Program-made: the position numbers and the translations under genes
Notes under the pieces: model-generated
The model's input: the letters and a program-made list of their open reading frames with translations, nothing else
Told to the model about the DNA's origin: nothing
Databases searched by the model: none
Shown: in pieces, positions 25,589 to 33,633 of the stretch
Numbering within the stretch: position 1 is the first letter of the stretch
Layout: every line of letters starts with the position of its first letter
Assembly (NCBI RefSeq): GCF_030063355.1
Contig: NZ_JASISZ010000057.1
Span: forward strand, 1 to 59,179
DNA from: Streptomyces sp. PH10-H1
Lineage (GTDB): Bacteria > Actinomycetota > Actinomycetes > Streptomycetales > Streptomycetaceae
Length of the DNA stretch: 59,179 nucleotides
Direction of reading: 5' to 3'

Positions 25589-25880
25589 TCAGCCGACGGG
25601 GGTCAGGGCGGCGTCGTACTGCTCGACATCCCAGGGCAGCACCTCGCAGGAGAGCAGCAACCGATGGCTGTAGCGGTGGAGGTCCCACTCCTGGACGGGG
25701 AACCGGAACCCTTAGTAGATGTCCTGGTACACGCCCTCGAAGCGGCCGATCGCCTCGCGCAGCCTGCTCTCCCTGCTCAGGTCCGGGGGTCGCCGAAGTA
25801 CTCGGGAACATTCGGGCGGATTGGCCGGCCGGTGGCTTCCAGCGAGAAACAGCGACTCCGGCGGCGCCGGCCGGATGACG
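25589..25880 (-). pseudogene. hypothetical protein remnant with frameshift and in-frame TAA
   Basis: Collinear pieces on the minus strand: SLEATGRPIRPNVPEYFGDP in one frame, then RESRLREAIGRFEGVYQDIY in the next, a TAA at 25712-25714, and GFRFPVQEWDLHRYSHRLLL SCEVLPWDVEQY (same frame) to TGA 25589. The sequence looks like one hypothetical protein (about 95 residues remain) carrying two lesions. No family recognised. Confidence 0.45.
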
Positions 25881-25881
25881 G

Positions 25882-26289
25882 TCAGCGAGTCGCTGAGCGG
25901 TCGGCTGAGCCGATGCCGAGGGTCTGTCGCTCGGGCTCGATCACGCCCATGACGCGCTCTTGCCCTCGGGGGTAGGGCGCGCCGGTGTACTTCGTGGCCA
26001 GCTCGTCGATGATCTCCCACGCCGCATCGCCCTCGAGCCACTCGACGACCCGCCCACGGACGGCAACGGGCTCGAACGGGTTGTCGACGGGCGCGATGGA
26101 CAGCGCCATCCGAGGGTCGCGGCGCAGGTTGCGCGCTTTGCGCATGCCCGGACCGGTGAAGAAGACGATTCGGTCGCCGTGGGCGCCGACATAGACGGGA
26201 GTGCAATGGGGCGAGCCGTCCGGGAGGACGGTGGCGAGGTGAGCGATCGAGGTGCCGTCGAGTACGCGGCGCACCTTGGGGTCAAGCAT
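25882..26289 (-). CDS. F420-dependent PPOX-class oxidoreductase
   Basis: 135 residues in the split-barrel FMN/F420-binding fold: MLDPKVRRVLDGTSIAHLAT, VLPDGSPHCTPVYVGAHGDR, IVFFTGPGMRKARNLRRDPR and MALSIAPVDNPFEPVAVRGR. This is the typical layout of the TIGR03618-type family of actinobacteria. ATG 26287-26289 has a clear AAGGAG site. Likely a small flavin/deazaflavin oxidoreductase acting on an unknown unsaturated substrate. It lies downstream of an epimerase remnant on the same strand. Confidence 0.85.
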   Translation of the reverse strand: MLDPKVRRVLDGTSIAHLATVLPDGSPHCTPVYVGAHGDRIVFFTGPGMRKARNLRRDPRMALSIAPVDNPFEPVAVRGRVVEWLEGDAAWEIIDELATKYTGAPYPRGQERVMGVIEPERQTLGIGSADRSATR

Positions 26290-26299
26290 GTGTGCTCCT

Positions 26300-26815
26300 T
26301 CAGGGGGGGTTGTCGGCGCGCCATGCGACGTAGTCGGCGACCGCCGCGGGGACGTCGAAGGCCGGGGTGAAGCCGGTGTCGTGGGTGAGCCGGGTGATGT
26401 CGAGGTAGGGGTCGTCGCCGGGGCCGTTCTGTCGGCCGGGCAGGAGCTCGAGCCGCAGGTCGGGGGTGATCGCCTGCAGGGCGTTCGCGAAGTCGCGGTT
26501 CGTGAACGGCCGGCCGCTGGACACGTTGTAGGTGTCGTGCCGCAGGGTCTCCGCGGTCGTCCGCAGGGCGATCGCGCGCCCGGCGTCCAGCGCGTTGAGC
26601 AGGCCGGTCGTGTCCGTGCGGAAGTAGCTGACCGGGTCCTCGTCGGGGATGCTGCCGGCGAGGTGGACGATGTCGCTGATGTCGTGGCGGTCGGCGAGGG
26701 CGAGGAAGGCGTCTCGGTCGGTGACGTCGAGGGGTTCCGCGGTGACCCGGCCGGCGAGGACCGACGGGACCTCGGTCCGGCGGTGCGTGGTGACGACGAC
26801 CTGATGGCGTGCTCG
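26300..26815 (-). pseudogene. NAD-dependent epimerase/dehydratase fragment
   Basis: The frame carries HQVVVTTHRRTEVPSVLAGR, PLDVTDRDAFLALADRHDIS, DIVHLAGSIPDEDPVSYFRT and later DTYNVSSGRPFTNRDFANAL, FTPAFDVPAAVADYVAWR, matching extended SDR epimerases. The N-terminal GxxGxxG is missing, and the catalytic YxxxK region has been deleted between LNALDAGRA and ALRTTAETL. The open frame extends upstream, but that part is the antisense of the HxlR gene. Not functional. Confidence 0.7.
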
Positions 26816-27232
26816 ATCGCGCGCACCCTCGACGTCATCGGGGAGCCCTGGTCGCCACTGATCCTGCGTGACGTGAATGTGGGGCTCACCCGGTTCGAGC
26901 AGATGCAGGCGGACCTCGGCATCTCCCGCAAGGTGCTGACCGAGCGGCTGAACCACCTCGTCGAGCGTGGCGTGCTCGAGCGCCGGCCCTACGACGGGCG
27001 CCCACGGTTCGAGTACGTCCTGACCGAGCGGGGAGCCGAGCTCGTCGACGTAGTGATGGTGATGGTCGCCTGGGGCGACAAGTGGCTCGCCGGGGACGCC
27101 GGCCCTCCGGTCCTCTACCGCCACCACGCGTGCGGCGAGGTCAGCCGTGTCGACCTCCGCTGTGCACACTGCGGACAGCCGATGCACGCCGGCGACGTCG
27201 AACTACTGCCGGGGCCGGGCGCCGTATCCTGA
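26804..27232 (+). CDS. HxlR-family transcriptional regulator
   Basis: 142 residues. CSIARTLDVIGEPWSPLILR, FEQMQADLGISRKVLTERLN and HLVERGVLERRPYDGRPRFE form the winged helix of HxlR regulators; the C-terminus has a possible zinc ribbon (HACGEVSRVDLRCAHCGQPM). ATG 26804 leaves a slightly short N-terminus (relatives have a few more residues before the conserved Cys), and the gene's 5' end meets the truncated epimerase 5' end, so the junction may have removed its own start region. Confidence 0.8.
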   Translation: MACSIARTLDVIGEPWSPLILRDVNVGLTRFEQMQADLGISRKVLTERLNHLVERGVLERRPYDGRPRFEYVLTERGAELVDVVMVMVAWGDKWLAGDAGPPVLYRHHACGEVSRVDLRCAHCGQPMHAGDVELLPGPGAVS

Positions 27233-27388
27233 CTAGACCAAGAGGTCCCAGTTAGGGATCATCTTTCGGACGCCGGTCATGCGCTTTGGGAGACCGCGAC
27301 CTGGGGGTGTCACGGAGTACAACGACCGTTCCCGGCCCCGGTGCCGCGAGGCCAAGGCCCCGCATCTGTTTCATTGGTGGTCGCCTAT

Positions 27389-28039
27389 GAAACACGACGA
27401 CGGCCGCCGGGCACGTCCGCCCGGGGTACGCACGCGCGTCCACCGCCCGGCAGTCCCTTGACGCCCAACTCGACTCCCTCGCCGATGCAGGGGTGACCCG
27501 GGTCTTCTCGGAGAAGATCTCCACCCGTGCCACCAGGCGCCCAGAGCTGGAGGCTGCCGTCAAGCTCGCTGGAGAGATCCGTTCCTCCGGTGTGCGCGTC
27601 ACTCTCGTCGTCCACGAACACAAGCGGCTCGGTCGCGGCATCGAACTCGCCATGCTCGCCGAGGAGCTGAAAGCGAACGACGTCGGCCTTGAATTCCTGA
27701 CCGGGGAGCTGAAGGGCTCGCACGACCCCTCCGGCATCGTGTTTCACCGTACTGGCGGCAATGTCCGGCATGGAACGCGAGTACATCCGCGACCGCACTC
27801 TCGAAGGCCACGAGTCCGCCCGCAAGCGCGGCAAGACCATCGGCGGCGCGGACGTCACCGACGACGACATGCTGTCCATGGACCTCCACCTCCGCGGCAC
27901 GGAGATGATCCTGCGCGACATCGCCGCCCGCCTCGTCATCACCAAGGGTAAGAAGAAGGGGGAACACCCAGCCCCCGCTACGGTCCTGCGGATGCTGCGC
28001 GAACACGACGAACGCACGGCCGCAGCCTTGACGACGTAG
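27389..28039 (+). pseudogene. serine recombinase (resolvase family), two frameshifts
   Basis: Pieces are collinear: ATG 27389 (MKHDDGRRARP), then in the next frame GYARASTARQSLDAQLDSLA (catalytic Ser) and RVTLVVHEHKRLGRGIELAM, then from about 27740, where a T-run adds a base, FTVLAAMSGMEREYIRDRTL, EGHESARKRGKTIGGADVTD and the C-terminal HTH, ending at 28039. Two one-base changes would restore a ~215-residue resolvase/invertase. Such enzymes accompany Tn3-type transposons and plasmids. Confidence 0.8.
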
Positions 28040-28248
28040 GGAGGGCGGCGCCCATCCCTTACGCAGCGCTACATGTCCGTTCGCCGTCACGGGCGTGACC
28101 GATTCGCGTATTTCCCGGCCACCGGTCCATCACCTCGGGCACGGTCGGACCGCGGCCATACTCCGACATCGGCTCACAGCGGGACGCTGCGCCGGCATCC
28201 GCGTGCCACGTGAATCCAGCTGAGCCCGACCAATGAGGGAGAAGTGCC

Positions 28249-28545
28249 ATGGGGTGGCAGACCAAGGAGTTCGGGTCGTTCCATGAGGGCAGCGCGGGAG
28301 CGGTCCTGGCCGACGGCAGCGAGCTCAAGCCGATGTACTTCAACGTCGCCAGCAGCGGCTCCAGCGGCCAGACGACCAGCGACTGGCATGTGTACAACGG
28401 CACGTTCGGCGCGCCGACGGCAGCCGACCTGCAAGGCTCGTGCTCCTGCGGTTGGCGCGGCACGCTCCGCTACCCCATCGACTGGTCCCGCGTCGCCGAG
28501 GACGGCCCGCCCGGGGTCGACACCTCGGGCCCGGATGGCGGATTC
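28249..28545 (+). pseudogene. hypothetical protein, 3' truncated
   Basis: ATG 28249 follows GGGAGAAG and reads MGWQTKEFGSFHEGSAGAVL, PMYFNVASSGSSGQTTSDWH and SCSCGWRGTLRYPIDWSRVA. After about residue 98 the frame enters the antisense of the Crp/Fnr gene and loses coding character, so the native 3' end has been replaced. The CxCxWRG motif is typical of a family seen in streptomycetes; function unknown. Confidence 0.5.
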
Positions 28546-28559
28546 TGTGGATGGGCTGG

Positions 28560-29264
28560 CTATCCGGCCTCGTCCTTGAGACGTTCGGGGTCGAGGACGG
28601 TGATGCGGCCGCGGGCGAGGCGGAGCAGGCCGCGGTCGGCGAGGTCGCGCAGGACTTTGGTGGTGGTCTCGCGGGAGGTGCCGGCCAGGGCGGCGATCTG
28701 TTGGTGGGTCAGTGCGATCTGGGGTTTGCGGGGGCTGAGGGGTCGTGGACGGCCTTCGGCGGCGAGAGTGGTCAGTGTGGTGGCGATGCGCTGTGGGACA
28801 TTCTTGAAGACGCTGTCGGACAGGCGTTGCTCGATCTCGGTGAGGCGGCGGCCGAGGATTTCGGTGATGCGGGTGGCGATGCGGGCGTCGGCGAGCAGGT
28901 GGCGGCGGACGTCGGTGCGGCTCATGACGCAGACGATGACCTCGTCGAGGGCTTCGGCGAAGTTGTCGTACATGCGTTGTCCGAGCAGGACCATCTCGCC
29001 GAAGATGGTGCCGGGGCTGACGATCGCGGTGGTGAGGGCCCGGCCGTCGGCGGATACGCGGAAGATGCGGATGCGGCCGCGTTTGAGCATGAACAGCGTT
29101 TCGCTGGGCTGGTGCGGGGAGTACAGGATTTCTCCTGCGGTGTAGGTCTTCATCGGGGCCGCGGCGGCGATGACGTCCATTTCCGGCTCGCTGAGGTCAC
29201 AGAAGATGTCGACTTCAGCGATGCACCAGGTCCGGTCGTCCGGTCCCGCTCCAGCGTCGCTCAC
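28560..29264 (-). CDS. Crp/Fnr-family transcriptional regulator
   Basis: 234 residues. The N-terminal cyclic-nucleotide-binding-like domain (about 20-130: MKTYTAGEILYSPHQPSETL, FMLKRGRIRIFRVSADGRAL, GTIFGEMVLLGQ) is followed by a dimer helix and the C-terminal winged helix (ALTHQQIAALAGTSRETTTK, LRDLADRGLLRLARGRITVL). The recognition helix SRET matches that of E. coli CRP (RETVGR), which reads GTGA half-sites; K replaces the second Arg. GTG 29262-29264 with AAAGGGA is the start. Four GTGA-N6-TYAC palindromes lie in nearby intergenic regions, so it likely controls the following block. The sensed signal is unknown. Confidence 0.9.
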   Translation of the reverse strand: MSDAGAGPDDRTWCIAEVDIFCDLSEPEMDVIAAAAPMKTYTAGEILYSPHQPSETLFMLKRGRIRIFRVSADGRALTTAIVSPGTIFGEMVLLGQRMYDNFAEALDEVIVCVMSRTDVRRHLLADARIATRITEILGRRLTEIEQRLSDSVFKNVPQRIATTLTTLAAEGRPRPLSPRKPQIALTHQQIAALAGTSRETTTKVLRDLADRGLLRLARGRITVLDPERLKDEAG

Positions 29265-29470
29265 GCGGGCGTCCCTTTCGGCAGCAGCGGGGGTCTCCCG
29301 TCGTCCCGGGGCCCAGGGCGGGGGCGCGGCGCCCCACGCCGGGCCGGCCAGCGCGTCGGCGCCCTCGGCCAGACAGTAGGGCATGGCACCCTCGCCCGGG
29401 CTGCTGGGACGCTGTGCGGCACTCCGGAGGGGTGTGCCGGGGCGGGATGTTGACGCGGGGGGTATCCGGC

Positions 29471-29956
29471 TCATCCGGCGTCCGAGCCGGTCCGCTTGCC
29501 CATCACCTGGGCGATACAGGAGAAGGCCAGGCCGGCGAGGAGCCCGAACACCAGGTGGGCGCCGAGGCTGGAGCTGGTGACGTCGTTCCACTCGAAGACC
29601 GGCATGCCCATGTTGGCGGGCATGATCCACAGGGCGCCGATGAACCACCACGCGGCGCCGTAGACAAGGCCGAGGACGATGCCCGGTGCCATGCGCTGGG
29701 CGAACTGTCCCAGCAGGGCGCCGAAGGTGATGCCGGCGAACAGTGCGATGGACAGGTGGATCAGCCAGCCTGCGAAGGCGTTGGTCGAGCCGAGGAGACC
29801 GGCGACCATGGTGATCATCGCCGTGTCCATCATCGGCCTGGAGACCGACATCCAGATGCCCATCCCGATGCCTCCGACCACACCGGCCGCGGCGCCCCAC
29901 GCTGTGTGGACCGGGATGACGGCGGTTCTCGGGGATACCTGCACGGCGGTTGCCAT
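29471..29956 (-). CDS. hypothetical integral membrane protein
   Basis: 161 residues with about four transmembrane segments (AWGAAAGVVGGIGMGIWMSV, GWLIHLSIALFAGITFGALL, MAPGIVLGLVYGAAWWFIGA, LGAHLVFGLLAGLAFSCIAQ) and several Met-rich turns (MSVSRPMMDTAMITM). ATG 29954-29956 has AGGAGAGGA upstream. A Crp/Fnr-type palindrome lies 73-86 bp before the start. It is on the same strand as the Crp gene and the methyltransferase operon. Function unknown. Confidence 0.75.
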   Translation of the reverse strand: MATAVQVSPRTAVIPVHTAWGAAAGVVGGIGMGIWMSVSRPMMDTAMITMVAGLLGSTNAFAGWLIHLSIALFAGITFGALLGQFAQRMAPGIVLGLVYGAAWWFIGALWIMPANMGMPVFEWNDVTSSSLGAHLVFGLLAGLAFSCIAQVMGKRTGSDAG

Positions 29957-30028
29957 GATCAGAAGTCCTCTCCTGGTGCGGGTGCCTGCTTTCGTCTCGA
30001 CGCTAGGACCGGCAGTCTGTTCAGGTAT

Positions 30029-30042
30029 GTGAGGGCGCTTAC
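30029..30042. promoter_or_regulatory. candidate Crp/Fnr operator (site 1)
   Basis: GTGAGGGCGCTTAC: half-site GTGA and near-complement TTAC separated by six bases. It lies between the methyltransferase stop and the membrane-protein start at 29956. Nearly identical to the sites at 33060, 34278 and 35481. Confidence 0.55.
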
Positions 30043-30068
30043 GTACGGGCCGGTAGAGGGTGCGGCCG

Positions 30069-30905
30069 TCAGGGGGATCTCTCGGCGATCAGCAGGGTGT
30101 AGCCGAGGGTGCCGTCCGCGACGCAGGCGCGGGAAGCGGCGAGGGCGGCTGGGGCCGCGTTCAGGTCCACGCCGGCGTCGGCGAGCCTGGCCGCGGCGGT
30201 CAGGCGCAGCAGGTTCAGCCGTGCCTCGATCTGGTCGATCATGCGGGTCATGGCCGCGTCGTGGCGCTCGGTGTGGACCGTACGCAGCCCGGCGGCGGCC
30301 AGGATCCCGGCGTACTCGGCCGGCGGGCGGGCATCGGCGATGCAGGCGATCCGCGCGGCGAGACCGGTCAGTTCCGGCGGGAGCCGGTCGGGGTCGGCGG
30401 TGACGTCGGTGATGCCGACCCGTCCACCGGGCCGAAGGACGCGGGCGAACTCGGCTGCGGCTTTGGCCTTGTCGGGGAAGGTGCACAGGGCGCACTCGCA
30501 CACCACGGCGTCGAACACGCCGTCCGGATAGGGCAGGTGCTCGGCATCGCCGGTGGTGAAGGTGGCCCGCTCCGTGAGTCCCGCGGCGGCGGCCGTGCCT
30601 TGGGCGAGGGCGGTGTTGGCCGGGGAGTAGTCCACACCGTCCACGCGCACGCCGAAGGCGTCGGCGAGAAGGAGGGCGGTGGTGCCGCGGCCGGAGGCCA
30701 CATCGAGAACGCGGCTTGTGTCGGTGAGTCCGAGATGGGCCGTGAGGCGCCGGGTCAGGGCGGTGCCGCCGGGATGGTAGGAGTCGCCGAGCAGCAGCGC
30801 GACCACGTCGGAGGAGTACGCGGCGGCACAGCATGTTTTGAGCTCGTCGCCGGCCGCGGCGGGCCGGCGGGTGCTCTCGTCGGGCGCTGGCTCCGGCGCG
30901 GTCAT
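30069..30905 (-). CDS. SAM-dependent methyltransferase, cysteine-rich
   Basis: 278 residues of the class I (UbiE/ArsM-like) fold. SAM-binding motif I is VLDVASGRGTTALLLA (about 66-81); motif II includes GDAEHLPYPDGVFDAVVCE. Cysteines are plentiful: CC at 25-26, CECALC near the acceptor side, then ACIAD and SRACVADG, reminiscent of arsenite methyltransferases, which use three Cys to bind As(III); homology to ArsM itself is not certain. ATG overlaps the radical SAM stop (ATGA), so it is the last gene of a coupled three-gene operon. Substrate unknown; a thiophilic metal(loid) or a lipid/radical SAM product are possible. Confidence 0.8.
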   Translation of the reverse strand: MTAPEPAPDESTRRPAAAGDELKTCCAAAYSSDVVALLLGDSYHPGGTALTRRLTAHLGLTDTSRVLDVASGRGTTALLLADAFGVRVDGVDYSPANTALAQGTAAAAGLTERATFTTGDAEHLPYPDGVFDAVVCECALCTFPDKAKAAAEFARVLRPGGRVGITDVTADPDRLPPELTGLAARIACIADARPPAEYAGILAAAGLRTVHTERHDAAMTRMIDQIEARLNLLRLTAAARLADAGVDLNAAPAALAASRACVADGTLGYTLLIAERSP

Positions 30906-32539
30906 CGTGGGCCCTGCTTGGATTCGGCGGCGGGTTGTGCACCATGTGCGGTCTTGGAGCCGTAGGGGGTGTCGGTGAGCCGGTCGGCCAGCGGCAGCGC
31001 ATTGGGCACGACGCCCGCAACCGGCACGCCGGACATCTGCGCGCGGACCTGCTCGCGGTAGCCGACGGAGTTGTAGGCGCAGAAGGGGATGAGGCGCCCG
31101 TCGGGGGTGATCTCCTCCACGCAGCACTTCATCAGCTGTTTGACGTTGAGGGTGTACGGGTCCTGGAAGTCCTGCACGACGATCATGAACGCCTTGTCGC
31201 CCAGGTCCTTGACGGCCGAGGGGAGGTCGATGCCGCAGGCGTCCGCGCAGTCCAGGGCCTCGGCGGTGGCCCGGAGCTTCTCCTCGGTGGTGGCGGTGCC
31301 CATGAACGCGGAGGCCGACCACAGCTTCTCCAGGGCCTCGCGGATCCCGGCGTCGGGCATGACGCGGTTGGTTACGTAGTCGAGGTAGTCCTCGACCTGG
31401 AGCAACCGGGGGATGGGAAGGACGGTTCGGTGGCCCGGCTCACCGTCCACGATCAGGTAGGTGACGGAGCGGCAGGTGGGGAAGCAGCAGGGGACGGGGA
31501 AAAAGTCGCCCTTCTGGAACCAGTCGGGGAGCTGCTGGTTGATGAGTTTGATGACGTCGGGGTTGGTGAGCCGGTTCAGCGGGTCGAAGGCGACATGGCG
31601 CCCGGAGTGGGTGACCGGCTGGAACGCGACGGAGCGCACGGCGGGGTGGTCGATGCCGAAGGTGATGATGGGGCCCAGTTCGTGCTCGTTCAGGCCGCGC
31701 TCGACGGCGGCGACCAGGGTGACGGTCAGCCCCGCCTCGGCGCAGTTGTCGAGTGCCTTCTGCTTGAACTTCCGCAGGTCGCGGCCCCGGATCTCGCGGT
31801 GGGTGCGCTCGTCGAAGCCGTCGAACTGCAGATAGATGTTCACCGACTTGCCCGGCACCCGGTTGCGCTTGCCCAGCTCGGTGACGAACCGTTTGTCGGA
31901 GGCGAGGCGGATGCCGTTCGTATTGAGGGTGACGTTCTTGATCGGCCGGGCCTGGGCGAGGTCGATGAAGTCCACGATGTGCTGGTGGATGGTCGGCTCA
32001 CCGCCGGAGAACATCACCACCTCCGCCTCGCCCTCGGAGGCCACGAAGACATCGAGCATGCGCGCGCACTGGGCGTGGGTGATGGCGTAGCCGTCGCTCT
32101 GGTGCCCGGAGTCGGCGAAGCAGATCGGGCAGTCCAGGTTGCAGCCGGTGTTGACCTCGATGATGCCCAGACACGCGTGCTGCTTGTGCTCCGGACACAG
32201 TCCGCAGTCGCTCGGGCAGCCGTCCTTGACCTCGGTCTGGAAGACGAGGGGGATGGTGCCGGGCTTGTTGAACCGGGCCGAGGACAAGTACTCCTCGGCG
32301 TCCCCGTAGACCAGGGCCTCGAACGGGCCGTGTTCCTTGCAGCGTTTACGCAGGTAGACCTTCCCCTCGCGGATGTTGACCTGCGCGTCGACCGGGGTCT
32401 TGCAGATCGGGCAGATCGACTTGGTAAACTCGATGAACACCTCGTCCCGGTCCCGCTTGACCGGCGCCGCCGGTGCCGCCGGTGCCGCCGGTGTCGGCGC
32501 CGCCTGGTCCGTGGCCGGTGCCGTCTCGTCCGTTGTCAT
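30902..32539 (-). CDS. radical SAM enzyme (MJ0619/Tes-like group)
   Basis: 545 residues. An N-terminal Cys-rich zinc-type region (C43xxC46, C67xxH70, C108, C112, C115, C123) precedes the 4Fe-4S/SAM motif CNLDCPICF (C133, C137, C140) and the GGE motif (about 179-181). The layout, with TKSICPICKTPVDAQVNIRE ahead of the barrel, is that of radical SAM proteins grouped with MJ0619 methylase and tetraether lipid synthase (Tes). The C-terminus adds more Cys (PVPCCFPTC, DCADACG, KCCVEE). It is coupled by ATGA overlaps to both neighbours. Chemistry is unknown: C-C bond formation or C-methylation of an unactivated carbon is plausible by group. Confidence 0.85.
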   Translation of the reverse strand: MTTDETAPATDQAAPTPAAPAAPAAPVKRDRDEVFIEFTKSICPICKTPVDAQVNIREGKVYLRKRCKEHGPFEALVYGDAEEYLSSARFNKPGTIPLVFQTEVKDGCPSDCGLCPEHKQHACLGIIEVNTGCNLDCPICFADSGHQSDGYAITHAQCARMLDVFVASEGEAEVVMFSGGEPTIHQHIVDFIDLAQARPIKNVTLNTNGIRLASDKRFVTELGKRNRVPGKSVNIYLQFDGFDERTHREIRGRDLRKFKQKALDNCAEAGLTVTLVAAVERGLNEHELGPIITFGIDHPAVRSVAFQPVTHSGRHVAFDPLNRLTNPDVIKLINQQLPDWFQKGDFFPVPCCFPTCRSVTYLIVDGEPGHRTVLPIPRLLQVEDYLDYVTNRVMPDAGIREALEKLWSASAFMGTATTEEKLRATAEALDCADACGIDLPSAVKDLGDKAFMIVVQDFQDPYTLNVKQLMKCCVEEITPDGRLIPFCAYNSVGYREQVRAQMSGVPVAGVVPNALPLADRLTDTPYGSKTAHGAQPAAESKQGPR

Positions 32540-33024
32540 CGCATCTCCACATGGTCATCGTCATGGGCTACACCGGTGCGGGTGCGGGTGCGGGTGCGGG
32601 TGCGGGCCTGGTCAGGGTCGGTCCGGGCCCGGCCGGCGGCATGCAGCAGCACAGCCGCGTACAGGAGGGTCAGTGCGTCCTGGACCAGCACGATCCAGGA
32701 CAACGGCTGGGACAGGTGGACCCCGAAGCAGCCGCAGTTCGCGACCGCAAGGCCGCGGGCGTACGCCTGCACCGCCAGCGCGGCCCACATCACCGAGACG
32801 GCTGTGTAGACCCACACCGGGGCGCGCGCCGTCGATCGAGGGCGGGCCAGGAACCAGATGCCGCACACCAGCTCGCCCGCGATCAGGACCACCGCGAGCA
32901 CGGTCGCGGCGGCGCCGTCCACCAGCCTGTACGTGGCCAGAATCGAGGGCATGCGTCCGAAGGAGACGAGCTGGCCCAGAGACATCGCCGTGTACACCGC
33001 GCCCAGCACGCTCCGCAGCACCAT
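32536..33024 (-). CDS. MauE/DoxX-family redox-associated membrane protein
   Basis: 162 residues with four transmembrane helices (GAVYTAMSLGQLVSF, AATVLAVVLIAGELVCGIWF, VYTAVSVMWAALAVQAYARG, WIVLVQDALTLLYAAVLLHA) and the motif ANCGCFG after helix three, the MauE-type CxCFG signature. Such proteins are thought to handle disulfides or electrons at the membrane. The tail is an RT-repeat (RTRTRTRTG) from a simple sequence repeat. ATG 33022-33024; its stop overlaps the radical SAM start by ATGA, making it the first gene of the operon. It may supply reductant or cysteine redox control to the radical SAM partner. Confidence 0.8.
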   Translation of the reverse strand: MVLRSVLGAVYTAMSLGQLVSFGRMPSILATYRLVDGAAATVLAVVLIAGELVCGIWFLARPRSTARAPVWVYTAVSVMWAALAVQAYARGLAVANCGCFGVHLSQPLSWIVLVQDALTLLYAAVLLHAAGRARTDPDQARTRTRTRTRTGVAHDDDHVEMR

Positions 33025-33059
33025 GGTGTGGACGCTACGCCCGGTTTGGGCCGAGAACT

Positions 33060-33073
33060 GTAAGGCCGGTCAC
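33060..33073. promoter_or_regulatory. candidate Crp/Fnr operator (site 2)
   Basis: GTAAGGCCGGTCAC on the + strand, that is GTGACCGGCCTTAC reading toward the mauE-like gene whose start is 36 bp away. Same GTGA-N6-TTAC layout as the other three sites. Confidence 0.5.
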
Positions 33074-33110
33074 CGAACAGGCACCTTATCCGCGCGGCCA
33101 TGAGCAACAC

Positions 33111-33144
33111 GGCATCCCGCCGCCAAGTCTGCCGGCGGGATGCC
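33111..33144. terminator. inverted repeat, likely terminator
   Basis: Perfect 12-bp arms GGCATCCCGCCG and CGGCGGGATGCC with a 10-base loop, in the 240-bp gap between the divergent mauE-like gene and the gene at 33267. It could insulate the two promoters. Confidence 0.6.
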
Positions 33145-33266
33145 TCGGAAACAGAGGGTCACGTGCCCGCTCTGGTACGTGTCGAAGGGCGGATGCCCAC
33201 CGGGATCGGCAGACCCCGTACCCGCTGATCGCGCGTAGAATCGGCTCATACCGGCAGGGAGGCGTC

Positions 33267-33563
33267 ATGCGACGCACCATCCGCATCGGACCGTTCAGAT
33301 TCGGGACCGGCCGCAGCCGGGAGCGCGCGGTGGCCGGCCCGGTGAGCCGCGGTCGCTTCGCCGTTGATGTGGCAGAGGGCCTGATGGGCGTCGGCGCCCC
33401 GTTCAGGTGCGGGAGCAGCGCCCTGGGGTTCCGCGTGCTCGTCACCGACAAAGAAACCGGCCGACGCCAGTACATCTCCGAAAACTACACCCACGACCTG
33501 GCGTACGCCGACGGAGAAAAGTACATCACCAAACTGGTCACCGGCAGGAAGCGCGTGAAGTGA
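33267..33563 (+). CDS. hypothetical protein (98 aa)
   Basis: ATG 33267 is six bases after GGGAGG. The protein is basic: MRRTIRIGPFRFGTGRSRER, AVDVAEGLMGVGAPFRCGSS, GFRVLVTDKETGRRQYISEN, YITKLVTGRKRVK. No domain recognised; the N-terminal FRFGTGRSR motif recurs in small streptomycete proteins. A weak relative of the Crp/Fnr palindrome (TGATCGCGCGTAGA) lies about 30 bp upstream. Confidence 0.65.
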   Translation: MRRTIRIGPFRFGTGRSRERAVAGPVSRGRFAVDVAEGLMGVGAPFRCGSSALGFRVLVTDKETGRRQYISENYTHDLAYADGEKYITKLVTGRKRVK

Positions 33564-33633
33564 CACCCGGACGTGCCCGGTGCGTGCAGGGCCCGGCCGA
33601 CTGCTTGATGGGCCGCGGCGAGCGCGCGGCACG

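Noticed and set aside
32577..32613. GGTGCGGGTGCGGGTGCGGG simple repeat, considered as a regulatory or CRISPR-like array
   Set aside because: It is a 6-bp microsatellite coding the RT-repeat tail of the MauE-like protein; no spacers and no cas genes.
30935..32809. A 624-codon + strand open frame
   Set aside because: Exactly antisense to the radical SAM gene, with VDGG/LGEL-type shadow composition.
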